Shown here: in pieces, positions 1-5,713 of the stretch
Layout of the letters: each line of letters begins with the position of its first letter
Position numbering within the stretch: the first letter of the stretch is position 1
Assembly (NCBI GenBank): GCA_903893935.1
Contig: CAITOD010000468.1
Location: forward strand, 1-5,713
DNA from: an uncultured Sphingomonadales bacterium
GTDB taxonomy: Bacteria; Pseudomonadota; Alphaproteobacteria; Sphingomonadales; Sphingomonadaceae
DNA: 5,713 nt
Direction of reading: 5' to 3'
Made by a program: the position numbers and the translations under genes
Notes under the pieces: model-generated
Told to the model about the DNA's origin: nothing
The model's input: the letters and a program-made list of their open reading frames with translations, nothing else
Database searches by the model: none

Positions 1-1
1 C

Positions 2-238
2 GCCAGCGGCGTTCCGCAGGCGCTGATCTACACCGACGACATGGACGAACACCTCGCGCGCGGCAGCCTGGCAATGACGGTTCCGGCCGACACCACTTTG
101 CGGCTGCGGCTCTATATGCTCGGCGCCAAGGGCACGCCGCCAGGTCCGCTGGCGTTTGAACTGCGCGCAACCGATCGCGATCCGGGGCAGGATGTCGCCC
201 GGTCGACTTTTTCCACCGCAACAGGAACCGGCCAATGA
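2..238 (+). CDS. ccoG: CcoG/FixG cytochrome c oxidase accessory protein, C-terminal fragment
   Basis: Partial gene: the reading frame is already open at base 2 and ends in TGA at 236-238, giving the last 78 residues. CcoG (FixG/RdxA) is an inner-membrane polyferredoxin-like protein needed for cbb3 oxidase maturation and linked to Cu(II) reduction during copper delivery. The visible part matches the C-terminal immunoglobulin-like periplasmic domain of the family: a beta-rich stretch with VPADTTLRLRLYM, then a segment like the family's F-x-L-x-ATD, and an A-R-S-T-F ending near the terminus. The membrane segments and Fe-S cysteine motifs would lie upstream of the window. The assignment rests on this tail plus the immediately following ccoH, ccoI and ccoS, the standard order of the ccoGHIS (fixGHIS) operon. 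The stop overlaps the ccoH start by four bases. Confidence 0.85.
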   Translation, partial: ASGVPQALIYTDDMDEHLARGSLAMTVPADTTLRLRLYMLGAKGTPPGPLAFELRATDRDPGQDVARSTFSTATGTGQ

Positions 239-708
239 CCCAGCAGACGCTTACCCGGCCCCGCTTTACCGGCTGGCACATGTTCGCGATTTTCGTGGCC
301 TTTTTCGGCGTGGTGCTGGTGGTCAATGTCGAAATGGCGCGGCTCGCGGTGTCGACTTTCAGCGGCGAAGTGGTTGAAAATTCCTACGACGCCAGCCAGC
401 GCTTCAACGCCTGGCTCGATGAGGCCAAAGCCGAACGCGCGCTAGGCTGGCAGGCCGCGATCAGTCGCTCGGGCGAGGCGCTGACGGTTGTCCTGCACGA
501 CCGCGCCGGCAAGCCGATGACAGGGGCCGAACTCAGCGGCGATGCCACGCATCCGCTGGGCGCCACCACCGATCTCGCTCTGCGCTTCGCCGAAGTGCAA
601 CCCGGCGTCTATCGCGCCACGCTGCCCGCCGGCCGCTGGCAAGTGCGTCTGCTGGCGCACGCGCAAGGGCGCACCTGGCGTCACCTTGGCGAAGTCGCCG
701 GGCAATGA
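235..708 (+). CDS. ccoH: CcoH/FixH cbb3 oxidase assembly protein
   Basis: A 157-residue protein of usual FixH size. CcoH is a single-span inner-membrane protein that associates with cbb3 oxidase subunits during assembly; its exact chemistry is not settled. In the sequence, a short cytoplasmic N-terminus with basic residues (R9, R10) precedes one hydrophobic segment at about residues 15-37. The family signature follows at about 46-61 (VVENSYDASQRFNAWL). A beta-rich periplasmic domain fills residues 75-157, with G-V-Y-R-A-T-L-P-A-G-R-W near 124-135. The ATG at 235 overlaps the ccoG stop (ATGA). It is preceded by AGGAA at 223-227 with 7 bases spacing, which supports this start. Its stop overlaps the ccoI start in the same way, so expression is probably coupled through the operon. 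Confidence 0.93.
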   Translation: MTQQTLTRPRFTGWHMFAIFVAFFGVVLVVNVEMARLAVSTFSGEVVENSYDASQRFNAWLDEAKAERALGWQAAISRSGEALTVVLHDRAGKPMTGAELSGDATHPLGATTDLALRFAEVQPGVYRATLPAGRWQVRLLAHAQGRTWRHLGEVAGQ

Positions 709-2831
709 CCCGTGCGGCGGTACAGGATTGCGCGGTCGCACCGGCGCGGACGCAGTCCGTGCTGGTGGTGCCGGCGATGCACTGTGCCGGTTGCATGGCC
801 AAAGTCGAACGCACGCTGGGCCAGATCGCCGGTGTCGCGAGCGCGCGGGTCAATCTGACCGCGCGGCAAGTCGCGGTCGTGCACGATCCGGCGGTGACGG
901 TCCCCGATCTCGTGGCAAGCCTTGCGCACGTCGGTTTCGAGGCGCAGCCGCGCGCCGAGAGCGCCGAGCCGGTTTCTGCCGTGCGGCCATTGCTGGCACC
1001 ACTGGCCGTGGCGGCGTTTGCCTGCATGAATGTCATGCTGTTGTCGGTGTCGGTGTGGTCGGGCGCCGATGGTGCGACGCGCGCGCTGTTTCACTGGCTG
1101 TCGGCGGCGATCGGCGTGCCTGCGATCCTCTATGCCGGGCAGCCGTTCTTTGCCTCGGCGTGGCGCGCGGTGCGGCACTTTTCGACCAATATGGACGTGC
1201 CGATCACGATCGGCGTGATTCTCGCCACCGCGCTGTCGTTCTACGAGACGGTCACCGGCGGCAAGGAAGCCTGGTTCGACGGCACGCTGATGCTGCTGCT
1301 GTTTCTGCTGGCCGGCCGTGCGCTCGATGCCATGATGCGCGACCGCGCACGCGCCGGGGTCGATGCGCTGCTGCGGCAGGCGCCGGGCGGGGCCACGGTG
1401 ATCGCCGCCGACGGTGCGGCCGCGTGGCTCGCCGCGACCGATCTCGTGCCGGGCATGGTGATGCGCGTGGCGGCGGGCGAACGGATCGCCGCCGATGGCA
1501 CGATCGTGCGCGGGGCGAGCCGGTTCGACCAGTCGCTGCTGACCGGCGAAAGCGTGCCGGTGCCCGCCGATGCCGGCCAGGCTGTGCTGACCGGCACGCT
1601 CAATCTCGACAATCCGGTCGATGTGCGCGTGACTGCGTGCGGCGAGGACACGTCGCTGGCCGAAATCGCGCGGCTGATGGCGGCAGCGGGCCAGGGGCGG
1701 TCGCGCTATGTGCGGATCGCCGATCGCGCCTCGCGGCTCTATGCGCCGGCGGTGCACACATTGGCCGCGCTGACTTTGATCGGCTGGCTGCTGGCCGGGG
1801 CGGGGCTGCATCATGCGCTGGTGATCGCGATTTCGGTGCTGATAATCACGTGCCCGTGCGCGCTGGGGCTGGCGGTGCCGGTGGCGCAAGTGGTGGCGGC
1901 GGGTGCGCTGATGCGGCGCGGGATTCTGGTCAAGGACGGATCGGCGCTCGAACGGCTGGCCACGGTCGACCGCGCGCTGATCGACAAGACCGGTACGCTC
2001 ACTTATGGCCGCGCGCAGCCCGATCCGGCCTCGCTCGATGCGCTCGGCCAGAACGAAGCCGCGATCGCGCTGTCGCTTGCCAGCCACAGCCGGCATCCCT
2101 TGTCGCTGGCGCTGGCGCAGGCGCTCGCGGCGCGCGATATGCGCACGGTGCCGCTGACTGATGTTGTCGAAACCGTCGGCAGCGGTCTGTCGGCGCGGTA
2201 CGGCGGGCAACTGGTCACGCTGGGCCGCCCGGCGCGCGCAGACGGCATGGCCGCCGCATTGTCGATTGCCGGGGAGCCGGTGCGGGTGATCCGCTTTGCC
2301 GACCATTTGCGGCCCGATTGGTGCGAAGCGCTCGCGCGGCTTGCTGCAATGCATGTGCCGTGCGCGATCCTGTCGGGCGACAACGCCGCCGCAGTGGCCG
2401 AAATCGCGCGAACGACCGGCCTCCCGGCGCGCGCAGTGGCCAGCCCTGCCGACAAGCAGGCGGCGATTGCCATGTTGCAGCGGGGCGGGGCCAAAGTGCT
2501 GATGGTGGGCGACGGGATGAACGACGGCCCCGCGCTGGCGGCGGCCGATGCTTCGATTGCGCCGGGCACCGCAAGCGATGTCGGGCGGCAGGCGGCGGAT
2601 TTCGTGTTTACCGGCGATTCGCTGCTCGCGCTGCCGCGCGCGATCGCGGTTGCGCGCGCCACAATGCGCGTGGTGTGGCAGAATTTCGCGCTGGCGATCG
2701 GTTATAACCTGCTGGCGGTGCCGCTCGCCATGGCGGGTCTGGTCACGCCGCTGGTGGCGGCCGTGGCCATGAGCACATCCTCGCTGGTGGTGATCGCCAA
2801 TTCGCTGCGGCTGGCAAGGACACCCCGATGA
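705..2831 (+). CDS. ccoI: CcoI/FixI copper-translocating P1B-type ATPase
   Basis: A 708-residue heavy-metal P-type ATPase. In the cbb3 operon this family (CcoI/FixI, CtpA/CopA2-like) moves copper out of the cytoplasm for the CuB site of CcoN. One N-terminal HMA domain spans about residues 19-83 with metal-site cysteines C27 and C30 (MHCAGC). Hydrophobic segments lie at about 97-118, 127-148, 164-182 and 190-207. The actuator loop carries TGES at 280-283. Two more segments follow at about 345-395 and include the transmembrane CPC metal site (C383, P384, C385). The phosphorylation loop has DKTGT with D427 as the phosphorylated aspartate. The nucleotide domain has the HP motif (H464-P465), PxxK at 581-584 and GDGMNDGPA at 602-610. 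The final pair of segments has YN (667-668) and MxxSS (689-693), both typical of Cu(I) pumps. All expected catalytic residues are intact. I see no second HMA domain and no extra cysteine-rich N-terminal module. The start overlaps the ccoH stop (ATGA); no strong Shine-Dalgarno is visible, so re-initiation after ccoH is likely. Confidence 0.96.
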   Translation: MTRAAVQDCAVAPARTQSVLVVPAMHCAGCMAKVERTLGQIAGVASARVNLTARQVAVVHDPAVTVPDLVASLAHVGFEAQPRAESAEPVSAVRPLLAPLAVAAFACMNVMLLSVSVWSGADGATRALFHWLSAAIGVPAILYAGQPFFASAWRAVRHFSTNMDVPITIGVILATALSFYETVTGGKEAWFDGTLMLLLFLLAGRALDAMMRDRARAGVDALLRQAPGGATVIAADGAAAWLAATDLVPGMVMRVAAGERIAADGTIVRGASRFDQSLLTGESVPVPADAGQAVLTGTLNLDNPVDVRVTACGEDTSLAEIARLMAAAGQGRSRYVRIADRASRLYAPAVHTLAALTLIGWLLAGAGLHHALVIAISVLIITCPCALGLAVPVAQVVAAGALMRRGILVKDGSALERLATVDRALIDKTGTLTYGRAQPDPASLDALGQNEAAIALSLASHSRHPLSLALAQALAARDMRTVPLTDVVETVGSGLSARYGGQLVTLGRPARADGMAAALSIAGEPVRVIRFADHLRPDWCEALARLAAMHVPCAILSGDNAAAVAEIARTTGLPARAVASPADKQAAIAMLQRGGAKVLMVGDGMNDGPALAAADASIAPGTASDVGRQAADFVFTGDSLLALPRAIAVARATMRVVWQNFALAIGYNLLAVPLAMAGLVTPLVAAVAMSTSSLVVIANSLRLARTPR

Positions 2832-2980
2832 CCTCGCTCGCGCTGCTGATCCCGATTGCGCTGTTCATGGGGCTGATCGGGCTCGTCGCGTTTTTCTGGG
2901 CCTTGCGCCGCGGGCAGTTCAGCGATCTCGACGGGGCAGCAGCGCGCATCCTGATCGAGGAAGACGAGGTGGAACCGTGA
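2828..2980 (+). CDS. ccoS: CcoS cbb3 oxidase maturation protein
   Basis: A 50-residue protein that is easily missed because of its length. CcoS is a small inner-membrane protein needed for incorporation of the redox cofactors, haem b/b3 and CuB, into the CcoN subunit. One hydrophobic membrane segment covers about residues 3-26. It is followed by the family signature A-L-R-R-G-Q-F-S-D-L-D-G at 25-36, then A-A-R-I-L and an acidic tail (EEDEVEP). The ATG at 2828 overlaps the ccoI stop (ATGA). AAGGA at 2816-2820 lies 7 bases upstream and supports the start. Its TGA at 2978-2980 overlaps the GTG start of the next small gene. Confidence 0.94.
   Translation: MTSLALLIPIALFMGLIGLVAFFWALRRGQFSDLDGAAARILIEEDEVEP
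2966..2973 (+). promoter_or_regulatory. Ribosome binding site deciding the GTG start at 2977
   Basis: GAGGTGGA lies inside the 3' end of ccoS, with its GAGG core ending 7 bases before the GTG at 2977. This spacing supports GTG as a true start, giving a GTGA overlap with the ccoS stop like the ATGA overlaps upstream. Confidence 0.55.
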
Positions 2981-3240
2981 TCGCCGGGCGGGCCTGGATC
3001 GTGGGCGCCCCCGCGCTGGTTGCACTCGTGCAGATGTCGGCACCGGTCGCACCTGCGGCGCGCTTTATGCTGGTGCCCATCTGCGGCGAGTTCAACGGCC
3101 ACGCCGTGCCGATCCGGCTGCCCGGCAAGACCGACGAACCGGGCGGCGCGCCATGTTGTAAAATTTGCCACAGCGCAATGCGCAAGAAGATCGAAACCGA
3201 TAGCGGTTGCGGCGGAGAGGATGACAACGATGCCGCATGA
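2977..3240 (+). CDS. Small cysteine-rich, probably exported protein of unknown function
   Basis: An 87-residue protein that I do not recognise by name. A short N-terminus with one arginine (R5) leads into a hydrophobic stretch at about residues 6-20. An A-P-A motif at 25-27 could be a signal-peptidase site, so it may be exported as a peptide of about 60 residues. The mature part has C36, then the cluster C60-C61-K-I-C64-H65 followed by M68 and a basic R-K-K, then C78 and an acidic tail (EDDND). C61-x-x-C64-H65 formally matches the c-type haem attachment motif CXXCH. Metal binding or a disulfide is also possible. The gene starts at GTG overlapping the ccoS stop, has a good ribosome binding site, and its last 11 bases overlap the hemN start. 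It is therefore the sixth member of a tightly coupled series. The context suggests a role in oxidase or haem/copper maturation, but this is inference. It could still be a spurious frame in a high-GC gap, though the gap between ccoS and hemN would then be unusually long for this operon. Confidence 0.6.
   Translation: MIAGRAWIVGAPALVALVQMSAPVAPAARFMLVPICGEFNGHAVPIRLPGKTDEPGGAPCCKICHSAMRKKIETDSGCGGEDDNDAA
3214..3220 (+). promoter_or_regulatory. Ribosome binding site for hemN
   Basis: GGAGAGG ends 9 bases before the ATG at 3230. An in-frame ATG at 3221 directly abuts this element, leaving no proper spacing, so 3230 is the preferred hemN start. The site lies inside the end of the preceding small gene. 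Confidence 0.6.
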
Positions 3241-4561
3241 CCATTTCGCCGACTGGGCCTATTACCCCGAATTGCTGGCGCAAGCGGTACCGCGCTACAC
3301 CAGTTACCCGACGGCGGCCGAATTCGGCGACGACAATCTCGAGCAAGTACAGCGCGACGCGCTGATGGCGGTGCGCGGCGATGTTTCGCTCTATATCCAC
3401 ATCCCGTTCTGCCACGAAATCTGCTGGTATTGCGGCTGCAACACGGCGGCGGCCAACCGGGCAGACCGGCTGGCCAGCTATCTCGATGCCTTGCATGCCG
3501 AAATCATCAGTGTTTCGCGTCTGCTCGATCCGTCGGTTCGGGTGGCGCGGATCGCGTTTGGCGGGGGCAGCCCCAATGCGATCCAGCCGCACGACATGGT
3601 GCGGCTGGTCGATGCGCTGCTGGTCAATTTCCGCGTGCCCTGGCCGGTGCTTTCGATCGAGCTCGACCCGCGCAGCCTGTCACCGGCCTGGCTGACCGCG
3701 ATCCGCGGGATCGGCATTATCAAGGCGAGCCTCGGCGTGCAGACATTCGATCCGCGCGTGCAGGCGGCGATCGGCCGGGTCCAGCCGCGCGACGACATCG
3801 CGCGGGCGGTGGCGGGCTTGCGCAAAAGCGGGGTGAGCTCGATCAATTTCGACCTGATGACCGGCCTGCCGTTGCAGGATGACACGGTGCTGGCCGAAAC
3901 GCTCGACGAAGCCGTTTCGCTCGGCGCCGACCGCATTGCGCTGTTCGGCTATGCGCATGTGCCGCACATGATCGCGCGCCAGCGGCGGATCGACGCCAGT
4001 GCGCTGCCCGATCAGCGTGCGCGGTTCCGCATGGCCGCCGAAGGCCATGCCCGGCTGGTCGATGCCGGCTATCAGCCGGTCGGCTTCGACCATTTCGCGC
4101 TGCCCGGCGACGCGCTTGCGCAGGCCACGCTGGCGGGCGGTTTGCGGCGCAATTTCCAGGGTTTTACCGACGATCAGGCGCCCGTGCTGATCGGGCTCGG
4201 CGCGAGCGCAATCAGCAAGTTCGACACCGCGTTCGTGCAGAACGAAAAGAATGCCGGTCGCTACCGCATGCTGAGCGGCGCCGGACAGTTGACCGGCCGG
4301 CGTGGCGTGCGCCGCAACAATGAAGACCGCCGCCGTGGTGCGCTGATCGAAGCGCTGCTGTGCCAGGGCAAGGCGCCCATCGAAGCAGACTTGCGCATGG
4401 CCACCGCCGCGCGGTTGGCCCCGTTCGCCGAACGCGGGCTGATCCGCTGGGACGCCGGGCATTTGCACCTCGAACGCGGCAGCGTGCCTTACGCACGCTC
4501 GATCGCGGCGGTGTTCGACGCCTATCGCGGCGGCGAAAGGGTCCTGAGCTCGGCGGTTTGA
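3230..4561 (+). CDS. hemN: HemN oxygen-independent coproporphyrinogen III dehydrogenase
   Basis: A 443-residue radical-SAM enzyme, close to the usual 450-460. HemN oxidatively decarboxylates coproporphyrinogen III to protoporphyrinogen IX in the cytoplasm without oxygen, supplying haem under micro-oxic or anoxic conditions. Near the N-terminus is the family motif PRYTSYPTAAEF (21-32). The radical-SAM cluster motif C61-x3-C65-x2-C68, followed by C70, sits in HIPFCHEICWYCGC, with Y55 before it. A glycine-rich SAM-binding loop lies at 111-115 (GGGSP; GGGTP is more common). ELDPR (144-148), LGVQTFDPRVQ (168-178), INFDLMTGLPLQ (205-216), YAHVP (241-245), GFDHFALP (285-292) and RNFQGF (307-312) all match true HemN. 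The extra C70 and the RYTSYP motif favour HemN over the haem chaperone HemW. The frame stays open upstream to an ATG at 3020, but homologues begin shortly before PRYTSYP and the Shine-Dalgarno favours 3230. It overlaps the preceding small gene by 11 bases, so it is probably transcribed with the cco genes. I noticed no FNR-type TTGAT-N4-ATCAA box before it. Confidence 0.95.
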   Translation: MPHDHFADWAYYPELLAQAVPRYTSYPTAAEFGDDNLEQVQRDALMAVRGDVSLYIHIPFCHEICWYCGCNTAAANRADRLASYLDALHAEIISVSRLLDPSVRVARIAFGGGSPNAIQPHDMVRLVDALLVNFRVPWPVLSIELDPRSLSPAWLTAIRGIGIIKASLGVQTFDPRVQAAIGRVQPRDDIARAVAGLRKSGVSSINFDLMTGLPLQDDTVLAETLDEAVSLGADRIALFGYAHVPHMIARQRRIDASALPDQRARFRMAAEGHARLVDAGYQPVGFDHFALPGDALAQATLAGGLRRNFQGFTDDQAPVLIGLGASAISKFDTAFVQNEKNAGRYRMLSGAGQLTGRRGVRRNNEDRRRGALIEALLCQGKAPIEADLRMATAARLAPFAERGLIRWDAGHLHLERGSVPYARSIAAVFDAYRGGERVLSSAV

Positions 4562-4603
4562 AGCCACGCGCGCCAGAACCCCACCCTCGTTAATAAGTAT
4601 GCG

Positions 4604-4623
4604 GCGGCCGTGTTTGCGGCTGC
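4604..4623 (+). terminator. Weak hairpin after hemN, possible terminator
   Basis: GCGGCCG (4604-4610) can pair with CGGCTGC (4617-4623) around a 6-base loop, giving a 7-bp stem with one G-U wobble. It lies 42 bases after the hemN stop, in the 115-base gap before eda. No T-tract follows, so it is not a classical intrinsic terminator. It may only attenuate transcription, or it may be a chance pairing in GC-rich DNA. Confidence 0.3.
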
Positions 4624-4667
4624 ACAATAAGGTCTTGCAGGCTAGGTTCCGGCGTCCATAGTCACGC

Positions 4668-4674
4668 GAGGAAG
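4668..4674 (+). promoter_or_regulatory. Ribosome binding site for eda
   Basis: GAGGAAG lies just before the ATG at 4677, with its GAGG core 5 bases from the start. No other nearby in-frame start is better placed. Confidence 0.6.
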
Positions 4675-4676
4675 CC

Positions 4677-5291
4677 ATGCAGCCGATTGAAACCATCATG
4701 CGCGCGGCGCCGGTCATTCCGGTGCTGGTGATCGAGGACGCGAGCCACGCACTGCCGGTGGCGCGCGCGCTGGTCGCCGGCGGTTTGCGCGTGCTGGAAG
4801 TGACTTTGCGGACACCGGCAGCGCTCGACGCAATTCGCGCCATGCGCGAGGTTGAAGGCGCGATCGTCGGGGCGGGGACAGTGACCAATCCGGATGATCT
4901 TTCCGCGGCAATCGATGCCGGGGCGGAATTCATCGTCTCGCCGGGGCTGACCTGGCGGCTGGGCGAGGCGGCGCTGGCGGCGGGTATTCCGTTTCTGCCG
5001 GGCACTGCCAATGCCGCCGATATCATGACCGGGCTCGATCTGGGTTTGGCGCATTTCAAGTTCTTTCCCGCGGCGACATCGGGCGGCCTGCCCGCGTTGA
5101 AAGCGCTCGCGGCGCCGTTTCACCAGGCGAAGTTTTGCCCGACCGGGGGGATCAACCTGCAAACGGCGGCGGACTGGCTGGCGTTCGATCCGGTGCTGTG
5201 CGTCGGTGGCAGCTGGCTGGTGGGCAAAGGCGCGCCCGATGAAGCCGCAATCGAAGCCGCGGCACGCGCGGCATCGGCGCTTCGATCATAG
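4677..5291 (+). CDS. eda: KDPG aldolase (2-dehydro-3-deoxy-6-phosphogluconate aldolase)
   Basis: A 204-residue class I aldolase, close to the usual length of about 210. It cleaves 2-keto-3-deoxy-6-phosphogluconate to pyruvate and glyceraldehyde 3-phosphate, the last specific step of the cytoplasmic Entner-Doudoroff pathway. Family members can also act on 4-hydroxy-2-oxoglutarate. Landmarks in order are PVIPVLVIED (12-21), the catalytic base E41 with R45 in VLEVTLRT (39-46), and GAGTV (65-69). SPGL (88-91) and PGTANAADIM (108-117) follow. The Schiff-base lysine is K128 in FKFFPA (127-132), and the phosphate/substrate sites are CPTGGI (154-159) and CVGGSWLV (175-182). All catalytic residues are present, so it should be active. 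A 115-base gap with a weak hairpin separates it from hemN, suggesting its own transcription unit. The PEP carboxylase gene follows after only 39 bases and is probably co-transcribed. Confidence 0.95.
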   Translation: MQPIETIMRAAPVIPVLVIEDASHALPVARALVAGGLRVLEVTLRTPAALDAIRAMREVEGAIVGAGTVTNPDDLSAAIDAGAEFIVSPGLTWRLGEAALAAGIPFLPGTANAADIMTGLDLGLAHFKFFPAATSGGLPALKALAAPFHQAKFCPTGGINLQTAADWLAFDPVLCVGGSWLVGKGAPDEAAIEAAARAASALRS

Positions 5292-5317
5292 ACTCAGCCG
5301 ACCAGACGGCGCGCAAA

Positions 5318-5322
5318 GAGGA
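5318..5322 (+). promoter_or_regulatory. Ribosome binding site for ppc
   Basis: GAGGA, within AAAGAGGA, ends 8 bases before the ATG at 5331 and 11 bases before a second in-frame ATG at 5334. The spacing favours 5331 as the start. Confidence 0.5.
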
Positions 5323-5330
5323 TAACAGCG

Positions 5331-5713
5331 ATGATGACCACAGTCGAAGCTTTGCGCGAACGGTTGCAGCACTTGCATGCGCGCACGGCCGAAACCCCGC
5401 TGTTCAACCCGGTGTTCCAGCTGAGCCACGACTTGTCGCGCCAGCTCGAAGCGGGCGCGATCGATCTTGACGCGATCGCGCGGCTGGTGGCGGAGCTCGA
5501 ATGCGAGGCTTTGCAGACGCGCGCGGCGCGGCTGCGCGGGCTGGTCGCACCGACCGAGCCCGAGGCCAATCTCGACCGGATTGTCGCGCTGTTGCAGGAA
5601 GAAGACGGCTTTTCCGAATTCCGCCGCCGCTGGGAACGCCCGCTGCTTCATGCGGTGTTTACCGCGCATCCGACCTTTCTGCTGACCCCGGGCGATGCCG
5701 ATGCAGTTGCCAG
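5331..5713 (+). CDS. ppc: Divergent phosphoenolpyruvate carboxylase, N-terminal fragment
   Basis: The frame opens at ATG 5331 and runs off the window, showing 127 complete codons without a stop. PEP carboxylase makes oxaloacetate from PEP and bicarbonate in the cytoplasm, replenishing the TCA cycle. The visible part is mostly alpha-helical and includes NPVFQLSHDLSRQLE (26-40) and AELECEALQTRAARL (54-68). It ends in FTAHPTFLLTP (110-120), which aligns with the family's FTAHPTE motif containing the catalytic histidine, here H113 (H138 in E. coli). Two features depart from well-studied enzymes: the histidine is about 25 residues nearer the N-terminus, and the usual E/Q after HPT is F. I believe some alphaproteobacterial PEP carboxylases look like this, but that is from memory. 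If the rest of the gene lacked the C-terminal catalytic motifs, another function would be possible. It follows eda by 39 bases on the same strand, consistent with one operon. Confidence 0.72.
   Translation, partial: MMTTVEALRERLQHLHARTAETPLFNPVFQLSHDLSRQLEAGAIDLDAIARLVAELECEALQTRAARLRGLVAPTEPEANLDRIVALLQEEDGFSEFRRRWERPLLHAVFTAHPTFLLTPGDADAVA

Noticed and set aside
542..2161. 539-residue plus-strand frame overlapping ccoH and ccoI
   Set aside because: The Arg/Gly/Ala-rich composition is that of an out-of-frame reading of ccoI, and no domain can be recognised.
681..2354. 557-residue open frame on the minus strand opposite ccoH and ccoI
   Set aside because: Its low-complexity, Arg/His/Gln-rich translation has no recognisable motif. 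It lies opposite a fully convincing P-type ATPase and is a typical antisense shadow in high-GC DNA.
3020..3229. Longer N-terminus for hemN from the ATG at 3020
   Set aside because: The extra 70 residues are Arg/Cys-rich, unlike any HemN N-terminus, and overlap the small ORF. The family motif PRYTSYP starts about 20 residues after the ATG at 3230, which also has the better-spaced ribosome binding site.
4635..4662. Possible sigma-70 promoter TTGCAG-N16-CATAGT before eda
   Set aside because: Matches to consensus are 3/6 and 4/6. Transcription would start at about 4669, inside the eda ribosome binding site.
3680..5059. 459-residue minus-strand frame spanning hemN, the gap and eda
   Set aside because: It runs opposite two well-supported genes and has no recognisable motif. 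Its length is explained by strong GC bias at third codon positions.
5297..5310. Short inverted repeat GCCG-N6-CGGC between eda and ppc
   Set aside because: The stem is only four base pairs with no T-tract; such pairs are common by chance in GC-rich DNA.

Overview
This GC-rich window (about two-thirds G+C by eye) has tightly packed genes, all on the + strand. Protein style and gene order suggest an alphaproteobacterium, most likely a sphingomonad (Novosphingobium/Sphingomonas type). That assignment is inferred from recognised family sequences, not from a search.

Bases 2-2980 are the distal half of a cbb3-type cytochrome c oxidase maturation operon. It holds the C-terminal end of ccoG (ferredoxin-like accessory protein), then complete ccoH/fixH (membrane-anchored assembly protein), ccoI/fixI (copper P1B-type ATPase) and ccoS (a 50-residue membrane protein). 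Each junction is a 4-base ATGA stop/start overlap, so translation is probably coupled. The next junction is a GTGA overlap into a small cysteine-rich, probably exported protein of 87 residues (2977-3240) that I cannot name. Its end overlaps the start of hemN (3230-4561), the oxygen-independent coproporphyrinogen III dehydrogenase. Together these genes would supply copper, assembly factors and haem for a high-affinity terminal oxidase used at low oxygen.

Bases 4562-4676 are a non-coding gap with a weak hairpin and no convincing promoter. They separate the respiratory operon from a central-carbon pair: eda (4677-5291, KDPG aldolase of the Entner-Doudoroff pathway) and, 39 bases later, the first 127 codons of a divergent phosphoenolpyruvate carboxylase (ppc, 5331 to the window end). 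Eda yields pyruvate and glyceraldehyde 3-phosphate, and PEP carboxylase refills oxaloacetate, so the pair joins sugar breakdown to the TCA cycle.

I saw no mobile element, CRISPR array, tRNA or rRNA. Most of the window is ordinary. The best candidates for a second look are the small cysteine-rich ORF, which contains a CXXCH motif, and the unusual HPTF active-site motif in the PEP carboxylase.
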